Shown here: positions 30,735 through 41,436 of the stretch, piece after piece | How the letters are laid out: each line of letters starts with the position of its first letter | Numbering within the stretch: the first letter of the stretch is position 1 | Source of the DNA: Schistocerca nitens | Taxonomy: Eukaryota > Arthropoda > Insecta > Orthoptera > Acrididae | DNA length: 64,000 nucleotides | NCBI RefSeq assembly: GCF_023898315.1 | Contig: NC_064622.1 | Coordinates: 75,464,387 to 75,528,386, forward strand | Reading direction: 5' to 3' | Program-made: the position numbers and the translations under genes | The notes under the pieces: model-generated | The model's database searches: none | What the model saw: the letters and a program-made list of their open reading frames with translations, nothing else | Told to the model about the DNA's origin: nothing

Positions 30735-31267
30735 CAACCACTTCATCACAGAGTAGCGATTGCAACCTACGTCCTCAATTATGTGGTGCATGTATGCCAA
30801 TATCTGTCTTCTTCTACAGTCTTTACCCTCCACATCTCCCCCTAGTAACATGGACGTTATTCTCTGATGTCTTACCAGATGTCCTGTCATCCTGTTCCTT
30901 CTTCTTGTTAGTGTTTTCCGTATGCTCCTTTCCTCGCCGATTCCGCGGAAAACCTCCGCATTCCTTACTTTATCTGTCCACCTAATTTTCACTACTCTTC
31001 TGTAGCACCACATCTCAAAGGCTTCGATTCTGTTCTGTTCCCATTTTCCCGCTGTTTATTTCTTACTACCACTCAGTGCTGTGCTCAAAATGTTCATTCT
31101 CAAAAAGTGTCTTCCTCAAATGAAGAACAATGTTCCATACTCGCAGACTTCTCTGGGTCAGGAACGCCCTTTTCGCCATTGTTGTTCTGCTCTTTATGTC
31201 CTCCTTGCTCCATCCGGGATGGGTTATTTTGCTGGCTAGGTAGCAGAATTCCTTGTACATGTCTACT

Positions 31268-31504
31268 TCACGATCCCCAATTCTGCCTGTTCTCATTTCT
31301 GCTACTTCTCGTTGCTTTCCTCTTGCGAAGCTTTACTCTCAATCTGTATTCTGCACTCATTAGTCTGTTCATTTTATTCAACACATCCCTTGATTCTTGT
31401 TCACCTTCACTTATGAGAGCAATGTCATCAGCGAATCTTATCATAGACATCCTTCCACTCAAGATTTTGAACGCACTCTTGACCCTTGCTTTTGTTTTCG
31501 TCAT
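31268..31504 (-). pseudogene. RTE reverse transcriptase palm fragment
   Basis: Open stretch with RMSMIRFADDIALISEGEQE, keeping both aspartates of the FADD active site, then LRVKLRKRKATR, which corresponds to the N-x-x-K-T-x-x-M thumb start. Neighbouring domain pieces lie in other frames, so the gene is dead. Confidence 0.8.
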
Positions 31505-31976
31505 TGTTTCTTCGATGTATAGACTGAGCAGTAGAGGTCGTAGGTTACGTTCTCGATTTACCCCCTATTTAATCCGAGCACTTCGTTCTTGGTCTTCGAC
31601 CCTTATTGTTCCCTCTTGGTTCTTGTATATCCTGTATATTGCCCATCTTTACCTGTAGCTTACCCATATTTTTCTCCGAATTTCGAACATCTTGCATCAT
31701 TTTACATCGGTGACCACTTTTTCCAGATCGACAAATACAATTAACCTGTTTCGATTTTTCTTCAGTCTTGCTTTCATTATTAACCGCAACGCCAGGATTG
31801 CGTTTCTGGCGTCTTCGCCCTTCATAAAGCCAAAGTCATTCTTCTGAGTATTATTCTTGTCAGCAAGTGGGATGCATGAGCTGCCAAGCTGATTGTGCGA
31901 TAATTCTCGCACTTGTCGGCTCTTGCTATCTTCGGAATTGTGTGGATAACGTTTTCAGGAAAGTAAGAAGGTATAT

Positions 31977-32296
31977 ACCGGTTCCCGTCAGATCAGCAAG
32001 TTAAGCTCTGTCGGGCTGGGCTAGCACTTGGATGGGTGACTATCCGGTCTGCCTAGCGCTGTTGGCAAGCGGGGTGCACTCAGCCATTGTGAGGAAAACT
32101 GAGGAGCTACTTGACTGAGAAGTTGCGGCTCCGGTCTCGGAAACTGACATACGGCCGGGAGAGCGGTGTGCTGACCACATGCCACTCCATATCCGCATCC
32201 AGTGTCGCCTGTGGGTTGAGGACGACACGGCGGCCGGTCGGTTCCTTTGGGCCTTCATGACCTGTGCGGGAGGAGTTTAGTTTTTTTTTTATAGTT
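31977..32296 (+). mobile_element. 5S rRNA-derived SINE, 5'-truncated
   Basis: Begins within the 5S part (GATCAGCAAGTTAAGCTCTG, CTTGGATGGGTGACTATCCG, GCGCTGTTGGCAAGCGGGG). The same body as 1022-1343 follows, ending GGGAGGAGTTTAG and a T-run (32281-32290). The 13-bp duplication TAAGAAGGTATAT is perfect at 31964-31976 and 32297-32309. The fused body and the duplication prove retrotransposition. Confidence 0.93.
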
Positions 32297-32534
32297 TAAG
32301 AAGGTATATTGCCAGTCTCGTACGTTCTACACATCAGCATGATTATTCATGTTGTTTGCCAACTCCCCCAATGTTTATAGAAATTCCGATGGGAGTTATC
32401 AGTCCCTTCTGTCTTATTTGAATTTAAGTCATCCAAAGCTCTTTTAAACTCTGATTCTAATACAGAATTCTCCATCTCATCCGTAATGTCTCCTGTTTCT
32501 TCTTCTATTGGCATAGGATGTCTACCCAAATGTC

Positions 32535-33130
32535 ACGCTCTGCCTGGAAATAACGGGCGGTGAACTGGTGCCCGACAGTCTACCAGATGTGCTCCATCTG
32601 GTCCAAATCGCGCGAATTCTTTGGTCAAGAAAACAACGTGAGTTCACGGTCCCTCTCCCCAAACCACTACATCACGATTGTGTCTTGTAACAATGACGGT
32701 TATCCTGCTGGAAGTTGCCACAGCCATGACGGAAGACTTTGGGTACAAAGGGATGCAACTGGTCTGCCATGATGTTGACGTAGTCCACAGTTATCATGGT
32801 GTCATCGATTACTACCACAGGTCCACTGGAAATCTAGGTGAGGATCCCCCACGGCATCGTACTGCTCAAAGCTGCTCGCGTCCGTGACGTGATGATTGTT
32901 CCGAGCATCTGTTTGCGTGAATGATGGCGTATCCAGATACTACCGTCAGGATGGGGGAATTCGGTTCATCCTATCAGGTGACTTGTTTCCGGCGATCCAC
33001 GGAGCACCGCGATCGCAATTGATATCATTGCGTCAGCATGGTAACACGTCTGCTACGAATCCCCATCTTCAACAATGACCACTGAACGATGTTATACGAA
33101 GCTCTTGTGTCCAGCCCTGCCCTCTGTCGT
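32535..33130 (-). pseudogene. Tc1-like transposase relic
   Basis: Minus-strand codons include TMITVDYVNIMADQLHPFVP, HGCGNFQQDNRHC (second catalytic Asp) and LDQMEHIW (the NPIEHIW-type third motif), in the order expected of Tc1 transposases, with stops between them. It abuts the RTE copy. Terminal repeats were not found. Confidence 0.65.
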
Positions 33131-33400
33131 CGGATCTACTACAGATCGCACAAGCCTCCGACCAACCCGTTCTATGATATGTTCAGCCGAGCACTTGACT
33201 GTGAGTTGCAGATTTCAGACTGTGAATTGTAGATGTAGATGAGACACGGGCACCGCACACCTTGTCGTCTGTTCGCGGTTTCACCGCTCTCCAACTTTCC
33301 ATGGGTGCTCATGATAGGGGAAAGCGAACAGCGAATAAACTTAGTCGTTTTTGGGAAAAAACGACGTTTTGTCAACGGAGTGAGTGACTGATTACTTTGA
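33131..33400. other. No gene recognised
   Basis: Mixed composition, no motif. Confidence 0.3.
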
Positions 33401-33412
33401 AAAATTTTTTTG

Positions 33413-33485
33413 TTTATTCATAGACGTAATCACATTCGTATGACACAGTCATAACCGGTTTCGGCCATACAGTGACCATCTTCAG
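33413..33485 (-). other. Hammerhead-like core upstream of AATAAA
   Basis: Minus strand: CTGAAGA (33485-33479), T, stem GGTC-loop-GGCC, then GAAA (33462-33459), CCGGTT and, about 40 bases on, AATAAA (33418-33413) followed by an A-run. The core words match the hammerhead ribozyme (CUGANGA, stem II, GAAA), but there is one extra base before stem II and I could not find a convincing stem I. It may instead be the 3' end of an unnamed retroelement. Confidence 0.35.
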
Positions 33486-33559
33486 ATTGTAATGGCGGCG
33501 TACACTGAACACCGGTTCGTGCGTTGTCAAACGCCTTTGGAATAAACAAACATTTTTTA

Positions 33560-33985
33560 CAAAACTTAGTCGTTTCCAAGATCGTCGTTCCCAGCCGTCA
33601 AACCATAACAATTTGCCCTTTTTGAATGCTGCTTTTGTCAATAAATACCCTCATTTGAGGCCCTTATCGTTTCTACAATGGTTCCCCAATCATCTCTTCT
33701 CCGCTTATCCTCCAGGACGTATTCAATCCCACATTAGTAGAACTTTTTGCCTCATTCACGTATGACGTCTGGTAAATGGTGAAAACCGATCTGAAATTCA
33801 GCATACTGTGGTGGCAGAAGAGAAACGCTAATATGTTTGTAGGAACCATGAAGTTTGGATGAGATTAACACTTCCTATCAATGACGAAATTACATGTTAC
33901 AAAATTTTTCTGTCAACTGGAACAAAAAAAAAAAAAAAAGAAAATTGATGTCCCAGAAGTAGCAGTACACACAGAAAGATGATTA
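33560..33985. other. No gene; A-run
   Basis: Contains a run of about 17 A residues near 33924-33940. Nothing else recognised. Confidence 0.35.
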
Positions 33986-33986
33986 T

Positions 33987-34182
33987 GGTTCAAATGGCTC
34001 TGAGTTCTACTTAACTTAACATCTGAGGTAATCAGTCTCCTAGAACTTAGAACTACTTAAACCTAACTAACCTAAGGACATCACACACATCCATGCCCGA
34101 GGCAGGACTCGAACCTACGACCGTAGCGGTCGCGCGGTTCCAGACTGTAGCGCCTAGAACCGCTCGGCCATTCCGGCCGGCA
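33987..34182 (-). mobile_element. tRNA-derived SINE, type 1
   Basis: Minus strand, complete from TTCAAATGGCTCTGAG to the head complement CCGCTCGGCCATTCCGGCCG. I did not find a convincing target duplication. Confidence 0.9.
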
Positions 34183-35054
34183 ACGCTTAGCAAGCAATGA
34201 ATATTCAAGTGCAAGAAAGGTAACATCAGACAATGGTAAAAAGTTCGTTTAGCTTCTTAAGATGGCTAAAGTGTCCAGAGGCATTACAATGTTGCGTGTT
34301 AAATGACATGGCTTGGAGTCATTCTGGCAGAAAAATTGTTTTGTTTTTTTTTTTTTTCATTCCACACCAAATTCCACACTCATTTTCTCATTTTCACATG
34401 AACATCTCGACACACAAAACGTAGAGCTTTTTCTGTTGGCTGTCTTATACACACATCAAAAATAGTCTGAAACTGAGCTGAACTGATGTTGACTGCTGCT
34501 GACCTGAAAAACCCAATGAATCCCAAAAGAACATAATACTAGACGTGTTATTTTTGCTACAACCTTCCAGAAATACCATAGTTTTTTTAGTGTATTGAAC
34601 GTCTCTTGAACATATGTATTTATGTGAAGAGATTTACTAATAATAGCTCATAAGGAAGGTTAAAAAGTAGCAAATACAAAAATTGGGAACTTCCTGTTAT
34701 GTAACAACGTCGATTAGATATTGATACTAAATAGCATAAAAATACAAATAGAAACACGTGCTTTGTCTGCATTTAAAACTGAATGATAAAAATAGCCAAA
34801 ATTATGTAATTTTATTTTTGGAGCATGTGCTGTTAATTATTTGCCAACTGATATTCTATGTGTACGATCGAAGTATATGAATGTATCAATACATAAGAGA
34901 AAGAATATATTTACTGCAAAATTAATTCCGATGACTGTGAACATCGACAGTAAAGGAATTTATAATTTACGAATGAAAAGTATTCCAAATCAGGTCAGAA
35001 TTTATGTGGTATCGTATAGTTCGTTAACTGAGTAAAGATTCCGTCAGATCCTCA

Positions 35055-35089
35055 TTTATTACATACTACAGCTTACGGCTGATCCTCAG
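35055..35089 (-). other. Degenerate hammerhead-like stem-loop beside AATAAA
   Basis: Minus strand: CTGAGGA (35089-35083), T, CAGC-CGTAA-GCTG stem-loop (35081-35069), then TAGT in place of GAAA, and AATAAA at 35060-35055. Same layout as the other three sites but with the GAAA box lost. Confidence 0.25.
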
Positions 35090-38000
35090 AATTTGACATT
35101 TCCTATCCATTCAAGATATCTGCAATCCTCTTCGACAGCAGGCAACAACCATGCAGTGATAACTTGCATAATAACTTTGTGAGCGGCGCGAAATGAGAGC
35201 AACTTCCTTTCATCACAATGAGAGAAGAACTCTGGCTTTTTATCAGTTTTATCAGATTCTGGTCAAATATTTTCAACGTATAATACAACTGCATTCAGGG
35301 CACTTACGGAAGTAATACTGTGAAATGTACCTCACACACCAGGCCAAGAGACACTAAGGTATAACAGGGAGTCGTTGGAACTGTCGCTTTTCACCATAAG
35401 CGACGTTACACACAGCTGTCTGATGAATACTTATAATGTATCACATAACTCTACAGAGGACTCTAACTGAATTATTAATGTATAATTTATATCTAAACCA
35501 ATTTATATGGCTCTGTAATAAACAAGACAATTGCCTAATTTCGTTATTACACAGGAAGTACAAATTAAGAGCGCGCTTCTTTATGTGCTTCCCAAAAGCC
35601 GATTTCCCCTCAGGTAATGTGTTCCGAACTTCGTAAATTGGTGCCATATTACCACCAGTCGTTTTACGCTCATCAGTCAGTTAAATGATTTATGGAACAG
35701 GAGGCTTACTAAGTAACTGTTTATCAATGTGGGGCCACCACAAGTAATAATTACAGTACATTCACACAATCGGATAAAATCTTTCCCACTTTCGATTCCT
35801 TCCCGCCGGTTTTGCGTTTGGGACGCACAGCACGAAAAAATTGTGGTAGCTCTCGTATTCTCCCCTTCTTATGAGCTTCTAGCTACAGAGAATGCTTACT
35901 TACTGATCTATCAGTTCTCTGTACCGTGCCCCGATTCTTTCAAAGCGAGGATAAATCTGTTTCTACCATCTCTCATGTAACAAGTTTGTTCGCATAGCCA
36001 TTTCCCAGAGCGTGTATATATATTTCTATTTTCAAAACCCTATTTCTTGCTGCACTATAGTATTTCTTTATAAATGAATCTTATACTGCAGCGTGAAAAA
36101 TCCATTTCAGTTCATAAAAGGAGAATGTATTTCTGTTGCATTAAGTGATGTTTCCAGAAAGTACCTACATTATATTGGCCCACTGTAAGTTGCGTAAAAT
36201 GTTTCCATTCAGAATTCAATTTGTAGTAGACCCGTGATGTTACAACAGACGCACGTAGCCAGAGTCTTCTTAGACATGAATACCTTACATCCCGCCAATG
36301 ACTGGACCAAAAAAGTCACAATGAAGCGATGTAGTATCACGGATCCCACAAATACGAACTAACAGTAATTCAATTCTTTTCTCATAAAATGTTGAAGGTG
36401 TGCCAACTCTTGTCTCCCTCTGAATGCAAAACTCACAAGCAGGCCTTCTCTTATACCAACGTGCAAGTCATTTCAGCATGTAAATGACGACTTAACTGCT
36501 TCATCCAGTGGGCACACAATATAGCTTCGTATTTCAATCCATGTAAAATGCAATCAATTTTAGTCGTCCACAAAAGATTATTACAGAATCACGCTACCGT
36601 CAAACAAAATGGCTGCATAATTAGTTGGCACGATGATACGTATATATTATTACTGCGTGCATCTCATGCACAGTTAATTGGCATTTGTAAGGTAGTTGAT
36701 CAACTTTACAACATTTGAATGTTTGTTCTCGTATTAGCACTATCAATTAATGTTTGTGTGGCTGTAAACGTGTATTTCTACTTTTATTAGAACAGATGCT
36801 TTAATTTTCTATCATTTACTCTGACAGAAAAGGGAAATATTGGTGTAAGAGTGTGCGATGTGCTATATTTATGCTTCAGGACTGACTTCCATAGTCCTTA
36901 CTTTAAAAGTGTATCGTCATTCGTCTTGTACGCCTGAGAAACTGGTTTCTGAAGCGTCCCAATAAAGTGCTTTTTTTACCTTCAAGATGGCACAGAGCCC
37001 GGTTGAGTACATAGCTTCTTTCTTGGTGAATTTTTGTGAGGAAAATAAGTAAACGGAAGAAGAAACTCGTAATTATTCTTTTTGAGTTGTAAATGTTATT
37101 TTTCGCTTTTTATTCATGCAAACTGTTAATAAATAAAGTTAGTTGCTATTGCACTGTTCTGGTTAATGAAGTCAGATACTTTGTCTGATGTAATCGTTTC
37201 ATTATTTTACTTCCAGTACCCGCGTTATTCTGGCACCCTTGATATTCTATCCCAAACATTAATTTTATCAATGTTTTTGCTCACAGTCCAACGCAATCCG
37301 AGGCCGATTCCTTCAGTGCTGCCGCCCCATCCACACTGACTGGGCGTCACTTCCCTCGCGTGCGTTCATCCACAAGCAGGCCGTAGTCACGTAGTCACAG
37401 AATTGCAGTCTGTAGGAAGATCAGCGCTTCTTCATACGCTACTGAAGTATAAAAAGTATACTCTCTTGAGAGTAAAGAGAAATTAGGAGAATCGAGAGTG
37501 CTCCAAATTCTTCAAGGATTTACGTGAGAATTCACACCAGATGCAACTGGAGATAAAACCTTGGGTGCGATACATTTGTTACACTACTTTTTTCCACCTT
37601 ACCGTTCTTGCCTATTAGCAATTAACAAGGCGTTGTGCAGATAAGCATAGATTATCGTACCATTAGCTTCGTCTGTCGTTGCTCTCACCTTTATTCATAT
37701 TCAGTCCTAACATGTCTGTCTCAAAAACTCAGCAGAAATATGCGTTCCCAACTAAGAAGAATCCGATCCACACCACAATATATACCAATTATTTTCTCAG
37801 AACCATTTCCTGAATTAGAAAACCAACTTTCGAAAAATCATTTCCAAATTCTCAGGGAAACTAGACTACTTTCGAGCTTCAAGACACAATTAATGATCCC
37901 CCATCCATCCAAAAAACCATCTCTTCCAGAAATTTGTGCGCAACTGAGTCCAGCCTAAACTTCCCCATCGCCCCATCCTCTGCTCTCACAACTTGCCTGT

Positions 38001-38145
38001 TACTTGTCTACAGAGTCCTCTATTTCTAACGTCCAGCTTTCTCTTTTTCAACACTTACAGAATTTCAGTATTCTCCTCTTATGATCCTTCCTATTTTCGA
38101 TGATATTATACATGACTTCAAAAGTGTTATTCTGAATTGCTGCTG

Positions 38146-38169
38146 TTATTATTATTATTATTATTATTA
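38146..38169. repeat. (ATT)n microsatellite
   Basis: Eight uninterrupted trinucleotide repeats. Confidence 0.97.
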
Positions 38170-38606
38170 ATCACCATTATTAATTGCATTGAGTTTATAA
38201 TAGTCATCCTAATAGAGTTTTAGAGCCACAGGTATGCATAGAAATTGATAAATTTGGAAAATAATGTTTTGTAATATTTGTTGGCACGATGTACAGCAGG
38301 GCCTCGAGGATCTAATCATGTTGATCTTGTTGACTAAAGCAATAAACATTAATGAAACGAAATAAAGTCTATAAATGATAGTGCCATCTCTGTGGGCTGT
38401 TGCAAATACAATCGTCTAGATCGCATACTTTCATTCGTTGCGGCGTCATAGTCAGATCAAAATTTAGAAATCATAAAACAAAGTAGTGTCAGTTGCAGTA
38501 AAACCTATGCCTAGTTGGAGTGCCAACTTTTGAAATTCAAGAACTTGGATAACAATGTGTAATGGTAGTTCAAGAGATAAGCTCAGACTGTGTATGTTAA
38601 TATGAA

Positions 38607-38649
38607 TTTATTTCGTTAACCAGTTTTCGGCTTACAAGGCCATCATCAG
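38607..38649 (-). other. Hammerhead-like core upstream of AATAAA
   Basis: Minus strand: CTGATGA (38649-38643), T, GGC-CTTGTAA-GCC stem-loop, GAAA (38628-38625), ACTGGTT and AATAAA (38612-38607). Closest of the four to the CTGATGA...GAAA consensus. No matching stem I could be drawn by eye. Confidence 0.35.
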
Positions 38650-38852
38650 ACAGACCATAACTGTTGTCGTTAAAGAGGATACAATGCTGGTGAATAACGT
38701 TGAAAAATGTTAGCACCGACAATGAAGTACAAACGTAGATTAAGTGTCATCCATGGGAGTGCAATGACATCACAAATGAAATGTTGAACAGTAAATCAGT
38801 GTAAAGGAAACAAACAAGGAAAACATTAAAAATAAACTTAAAACATACAGAT

Positions 38853-38890
38853 TGTGTGTGTGTTATGTGTGTGTGTGTGTGTTTGTGTAT
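38853..38890. repeat. (GT)n microsatellite, interrupted
   Basis: GT dinucleotides with one TA and one TT interruption. Confidence 0.95.
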
Positions 38891-38965
38891 GCGTGAAGAT
38901 GGGGAGAGAGGAGGAGGATAACAGTTTTGAAGAATTACACTCAACAGAAGAAGGAACGAGGGAAG

Positions 38966-39070
38966 ATTATTGTTTAACGCCCCGTCGACAACGAAGTCAT
39001 TAAAGACGGAGCACAAACTCTGATTTGGGGAGGATGCGGAAGGAAATCGACCGTACCCCTAATAACTAAC
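38966..39070 (-). mobile_element. Fourth-family SINE, left part (split by the LTR element)
   Basis: TTTAACGCCCCGTCGACAAC, GAGCACAAACTCTGATTTGG and GGAAGGAAATCGACCGT are the 3' part of a tRNA-like repeat on the minus strand. The rest resumes at 43767. The two parts become continuous if the LTR element and one 5-bp duplicate are removed. Confidence 0.7.
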
Positions 39071-39556
39071 TGTGGTGTCACCGCTAGACACCACACTTGA
39101 TAGGTGGTAGCTTTAAATCGGCCGCGGTCCATTGGTACATGTCGGACCCGCGTGTCGCCACTGTGTGATCGCAGACCGAGCGCCACCACACGGCAGGTCT
39201 AGAGAGACGTACGAGCACTCGCCCCAGTTGTACGACGACGTTGCTAGCGACTACACTGATCGAAGCCTTTCTCTCATTTGCCGAGAGACAGTTAGAATAG
39301 CCTTCAGCTAAGTCCATGGCTACGACCTAGCAAGGCGCCATTAGTTACTTCATGAATCTAAAGAGTCTCACTTGTATCATCAAGAATGCTGTATACCAAA
39401 GGACGATATAAAAGTTAAGTGTTCTAAAGCTACGTTCTTTTCTTTATCACATTCATCATGTATCCTGTTCCAGACTTCACGCCAGTCGGCGTGTGTGTAC
39501 GTGTGCCCTTTCGGCTACCCGTCTCTGTGGACTGGCTGCCTTGTCAGTCCACTACA
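39071..39556 (+). repeat. 5' LTR
   Basis: Direct repeat of 43281-43766, same length, three substitutions. It starts TG and ends CA. It contains a TATA-like box and should drive the element transcript. Confidence 0.97.
39407..39414 (+). promoter_or_regulatory. Probable LTR TATA box
   Basis: TATAAAAG within the 5' LTR, about 150 bases before the LTR end; also present in the 3' LTR at 43617-43624. Position and sequence suit an RNA polymerase II core promoter. Confidence 0.55.
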
Positions 39557-39557
39557 T

Positions 39558-39567
39558 TGGCGACGAG
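39558..39567 (+). other. Primer-binding site, probably tRNA-Ser(GCU)
   Basis: TGGCGACGAG starts one base after the 5' LTR. It complements a tRNA 3' end of the form CTCGTCGCCA, which from memory fits insect tRNA-Ser with GCU anticodon. The match is only about ten bases, so the tRNA identity is tentative. Confidence 0.6.
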
Positions 39568-39614
39568 TCTCAAAAGGGACTTTAGCGTTCGTATTGTATT
39601 AATTTGCTTGTGTC

Positions 39615-40268
39615 ATGGCTTCGCCACACTCTCCAGATGTACTGTACGAATTTTATCGCTTGCAGAATCAGCAGACGCAGGCGTTATTGGATGCCCTTGG
39701 ACAGCTCGTCCAGGGTCAACGTGCGCTGCACAACGATGCGGCCGCCGCCGCTTCATCGCTACCGCAGCAACACGCAGTTGCACCGTCCTTCCGTAGTTTT
39801 GATTCAACCCAAGAAACATGGCCGGAATGGTCCCGACAATTTGGATTTCATCTCGCCGCCTACAGAATTCAAGGTAATGAGTGGCAGCCGTTTTTGCTTT
39901 CGTGTGTAGGTGTGTCCACCTACCGTGTGATAGTGAAATTGTTTCCCCGACGCGACGTAGCAACTCTGTCATACGAAGAAATTTTGTCTGCTTTAGATGC
40001 CTATTTCAAAGAAACAGTTAATGTCGTTGCAAAGAGGTATACGTTCTTTCGTACCAAACGTACGGCCGGTCAGACTAATAGGGAGTGGGTTGCAACTTTG
40101 CAAGGACTTACTAGGGATTATGCATTTGAATGTGAATGTGGACTCCCTTCTTCAGATACTATGGTGCATGATGCAATAGTACAGAACGTTTCTGATGTTC
40201 GCATACGGGAACAGATTTTGAAACTCGTTAATCCCTCCCTTCCACAAGTGATAGACATATTGGATTGA
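39615..40268 (+). CDS. Gag-like protein of the LTR element (capsid region)
   Basis: 217 codons from ATG (ATGGCTTCG) 58 bases after the 5' LTR. The N-terminus (about residues 1-55) is rich in Gln and Ala; the middle has FRSFDSTQETWPEWSRQFGF and the C-terminal part has FFRTKRTAGQTNREWVATLQ, the retrotransposon-gag type pattern. It should form the particle shell. It ends at TGA (40266-40268) in ...VIDILD-stop. Translation then continues in the same frame as QDTLDFAQESFATSPAV into the zinc-knuckle region, so the stop is a CGA/TGG-to-TGA-type mutation or a readthrough site. Confidence 0.85.
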   Translation: MASPHSPDVLYEFYRLQNQQTQALLDALGQLVQGQRALHNDAAAAASSLPQQHAVAPSFRSFDSTQETWPEWSRQFGFHLAAYRIQGNEWQPFLLSCVGVSTYRVIVKLFPRRDVATLSYEEILSALDAYFKETVNVVAKRYTFFRTKRTAGQTNREWVATLQGLTRDYAFECECGLPSSDTMVHDAIVQNVSDVRIREQILKLVNPSLPQVIDILD

Positions 40269-41235
40269 CAAGACACACTTGACTTTGCTCAGGAATCATT
40301 TGCAACTTCGCCAGCCGTGTGTCACATTAACCGGCCCACCGGGCCCGCTGCACAGAACCTGCCCTCGCGCACGTCCGCGCAGCCACGTGTCCCGCGCAAG
40401 CAAGCAAATGCAGTGAAATCATGCCCGCGGTGTGCAACTAGACATTCGCGTGAGAATTGCCCGTCACGCCGGGCTATTTGCTTTTTCTGTAACAAGAAAG
40501 GACATGTTCAAAGTATTTGCCAGAAAAAGCTCAGATCAGACACTCAACACCATTCCAGGCCCTTTGCTTCGCGCCGGCATCGAATCAAGGACACACAGGC
40601 TCGGGAACCTTCGCCCATGGACATTCATGTAATTAATGCCACTCCGCCCTGTGCTACTCTCTCTCACAGTGACTGTGTTCGTCCCACAAAAAGTGTGCGT
40701 CGACGTCGCCGGAAATCCCGTAAAGTCGCAAGTGCTTCTGTCCCTGTATCCGTTCACATTGCACAAAACAGTCGCTCTTGTCAGCAGGACAATAAACTTT
40801 TTGTAGATTTGGACTTTGCCGGACAAGTGATACCGTTCCAGCTCAATACCGGAGCTGCAGTTTCATTGCTCAATCACGCCACGTACAAACAACTGGGCGC
40901 ACCTCCGTTGCGTGCCGCAAATGTTCAGCTCAATAGTTATTCCGGACAAGCTATCCCTGTATTAGGACAGTGCACTCTTCTTGCCACATACAAGGGACAA
41001 ACAAAACTTGTGTCTTTTTACGTTCTTCGTTCTTCTTCTGCTGTGAACTTGTTTGGGTTAGATTTATTTCAGTTGCTTAACATGTCTATAGTAAATCGGG
41101 TCCTAACAGTGAACGAGACTGCGCCTTCAGCTAGTGTTTCTAGTGTATGTGAAGAATTTGCAGACATTTTTGCTCCAGGCCTTGGTTGCGCTCTGAACTA
41201 TGAAGCACATTTGGAACTGCAAGTAAACGCGCAAC
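40269..41235 (+). pseudogene. Zinc knuckles and inactivated protease of the LTR element
   Basis: Same frame as gag. It has two Cys/His knuckles: CPRCATRHSRENC and CFFCNKKGHVQSIC, the latter a perfect CX2CX4HX4C nucleic-acid-binding knuckle. A basic stretch (VRRRRRKSRK) follows. The aspartic protease region shows PFQLNTGAAVSLLN, where the catalytic DTG has become NTG, so it is predicted inactive. It continues to VCEEFADIFAPGLGC, the usual lead-in to the RT. The SINE at 41236 interrupts immediately afterwards. Confidence 0.88.
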
Positions 41236-41436
41236 GGCCGGCCGGAGTGGCCGAGCGGTTAAAGGCGCTACAGTCTGGAACCGCACGACCGCTACGGTCG
41301 CAGGTTCGAATCCTGCCTCGGGCATGGATGTGTGTGATGTCCTTAGGTTAGTTCGGTTTAAGTAGTTCTAAGTTCTAGGGGACTTATGACCACAGCAGTT
41401 GAATCCCATAGTGCTCAGAGCCATTTGAACCATTTT
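41236..41436 (+). mobile_element. tRNA-derived SINE, type 1, inside the LTR element
   Basis: Full-length copy with B box GGTTCGAATCCTGC. The 12-bp duplication TAAACGCGCAAC is perfect at 41224-41235 and 41437-41448. The insert plus duplication totals 213 bases, a multiple of three, so downstream codons stay in the original frame, although the SINE itself carries stops. Confidence 0.96.

Larger units (their letters stand above)
30735..32529 (-). mobile_element. RTE-like LINE, second subfamily, split by a 5S-derived SINE
   Basis: Minus-strand fragments in order: GRHPMPIEEETGDITDEMEN and ALDDLNSNKTEGTDN (linker/fingers) at 32529-32347, KNDFGFMKGEDARNAILALR and NRLIVFVDLEKV (palm A) at about 31900-31700, IRFADDIALISEGEQE (palm C) at 31450-31400, REVDMYKEFCYLASKITHPG at 31260 and NRMTGHLVRHQRITSMLLGG at 30850. 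Frameshifts are numerous. The SINE at 31977-32296 interrupts it. Confidence 0.85.
34183..38606. other. Long AT-rich stretch without a recognised gene
   Basis: About 4.4 kb of apparently unique AT-rich DNA. Open frames are short (at most about 107 codons at 37635-37958) and show no domain. A hammerhead-like site lies at 35055-35089 and an (ATT)n tract at 38146-38169. This is the longest segment in the window without an identified transposon. Confidence 0.45.

Noticed and set aside
31107-31658. 183-codon plus-strand frame
   Set aside because: It is the antisense of the RTE-like reverse transcriptase on the minus strand.
31985-32075. Possible 5S rRNA gene
   Set aside because: The 5' end is missing, the 5S part is diverged, and it is fused to the body shared with 1022-1343 and flanked by a target duplication.
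33459-33485. Firm call of an active hammerhead ribozyme
   Set aside because: There is an extra base between CTGANGA and stem II, and no stem I pairing could be drawn by eye, so only a hammerhead-like motif is reported.
37635-37958. 107-codon frame in the AT-rich unique stretch
   Set aside because: No recognised domain, ordinary length for chance in about 4 kb, and no supporting splice or start context.
39084-39317. Minus-strand frames in the LTRs (also at 43342-43527)
   Set aside because: They occur identically in both LTRs because the LTRs are repeats. No domain; non-coding regulatory sequence is the better explanation.
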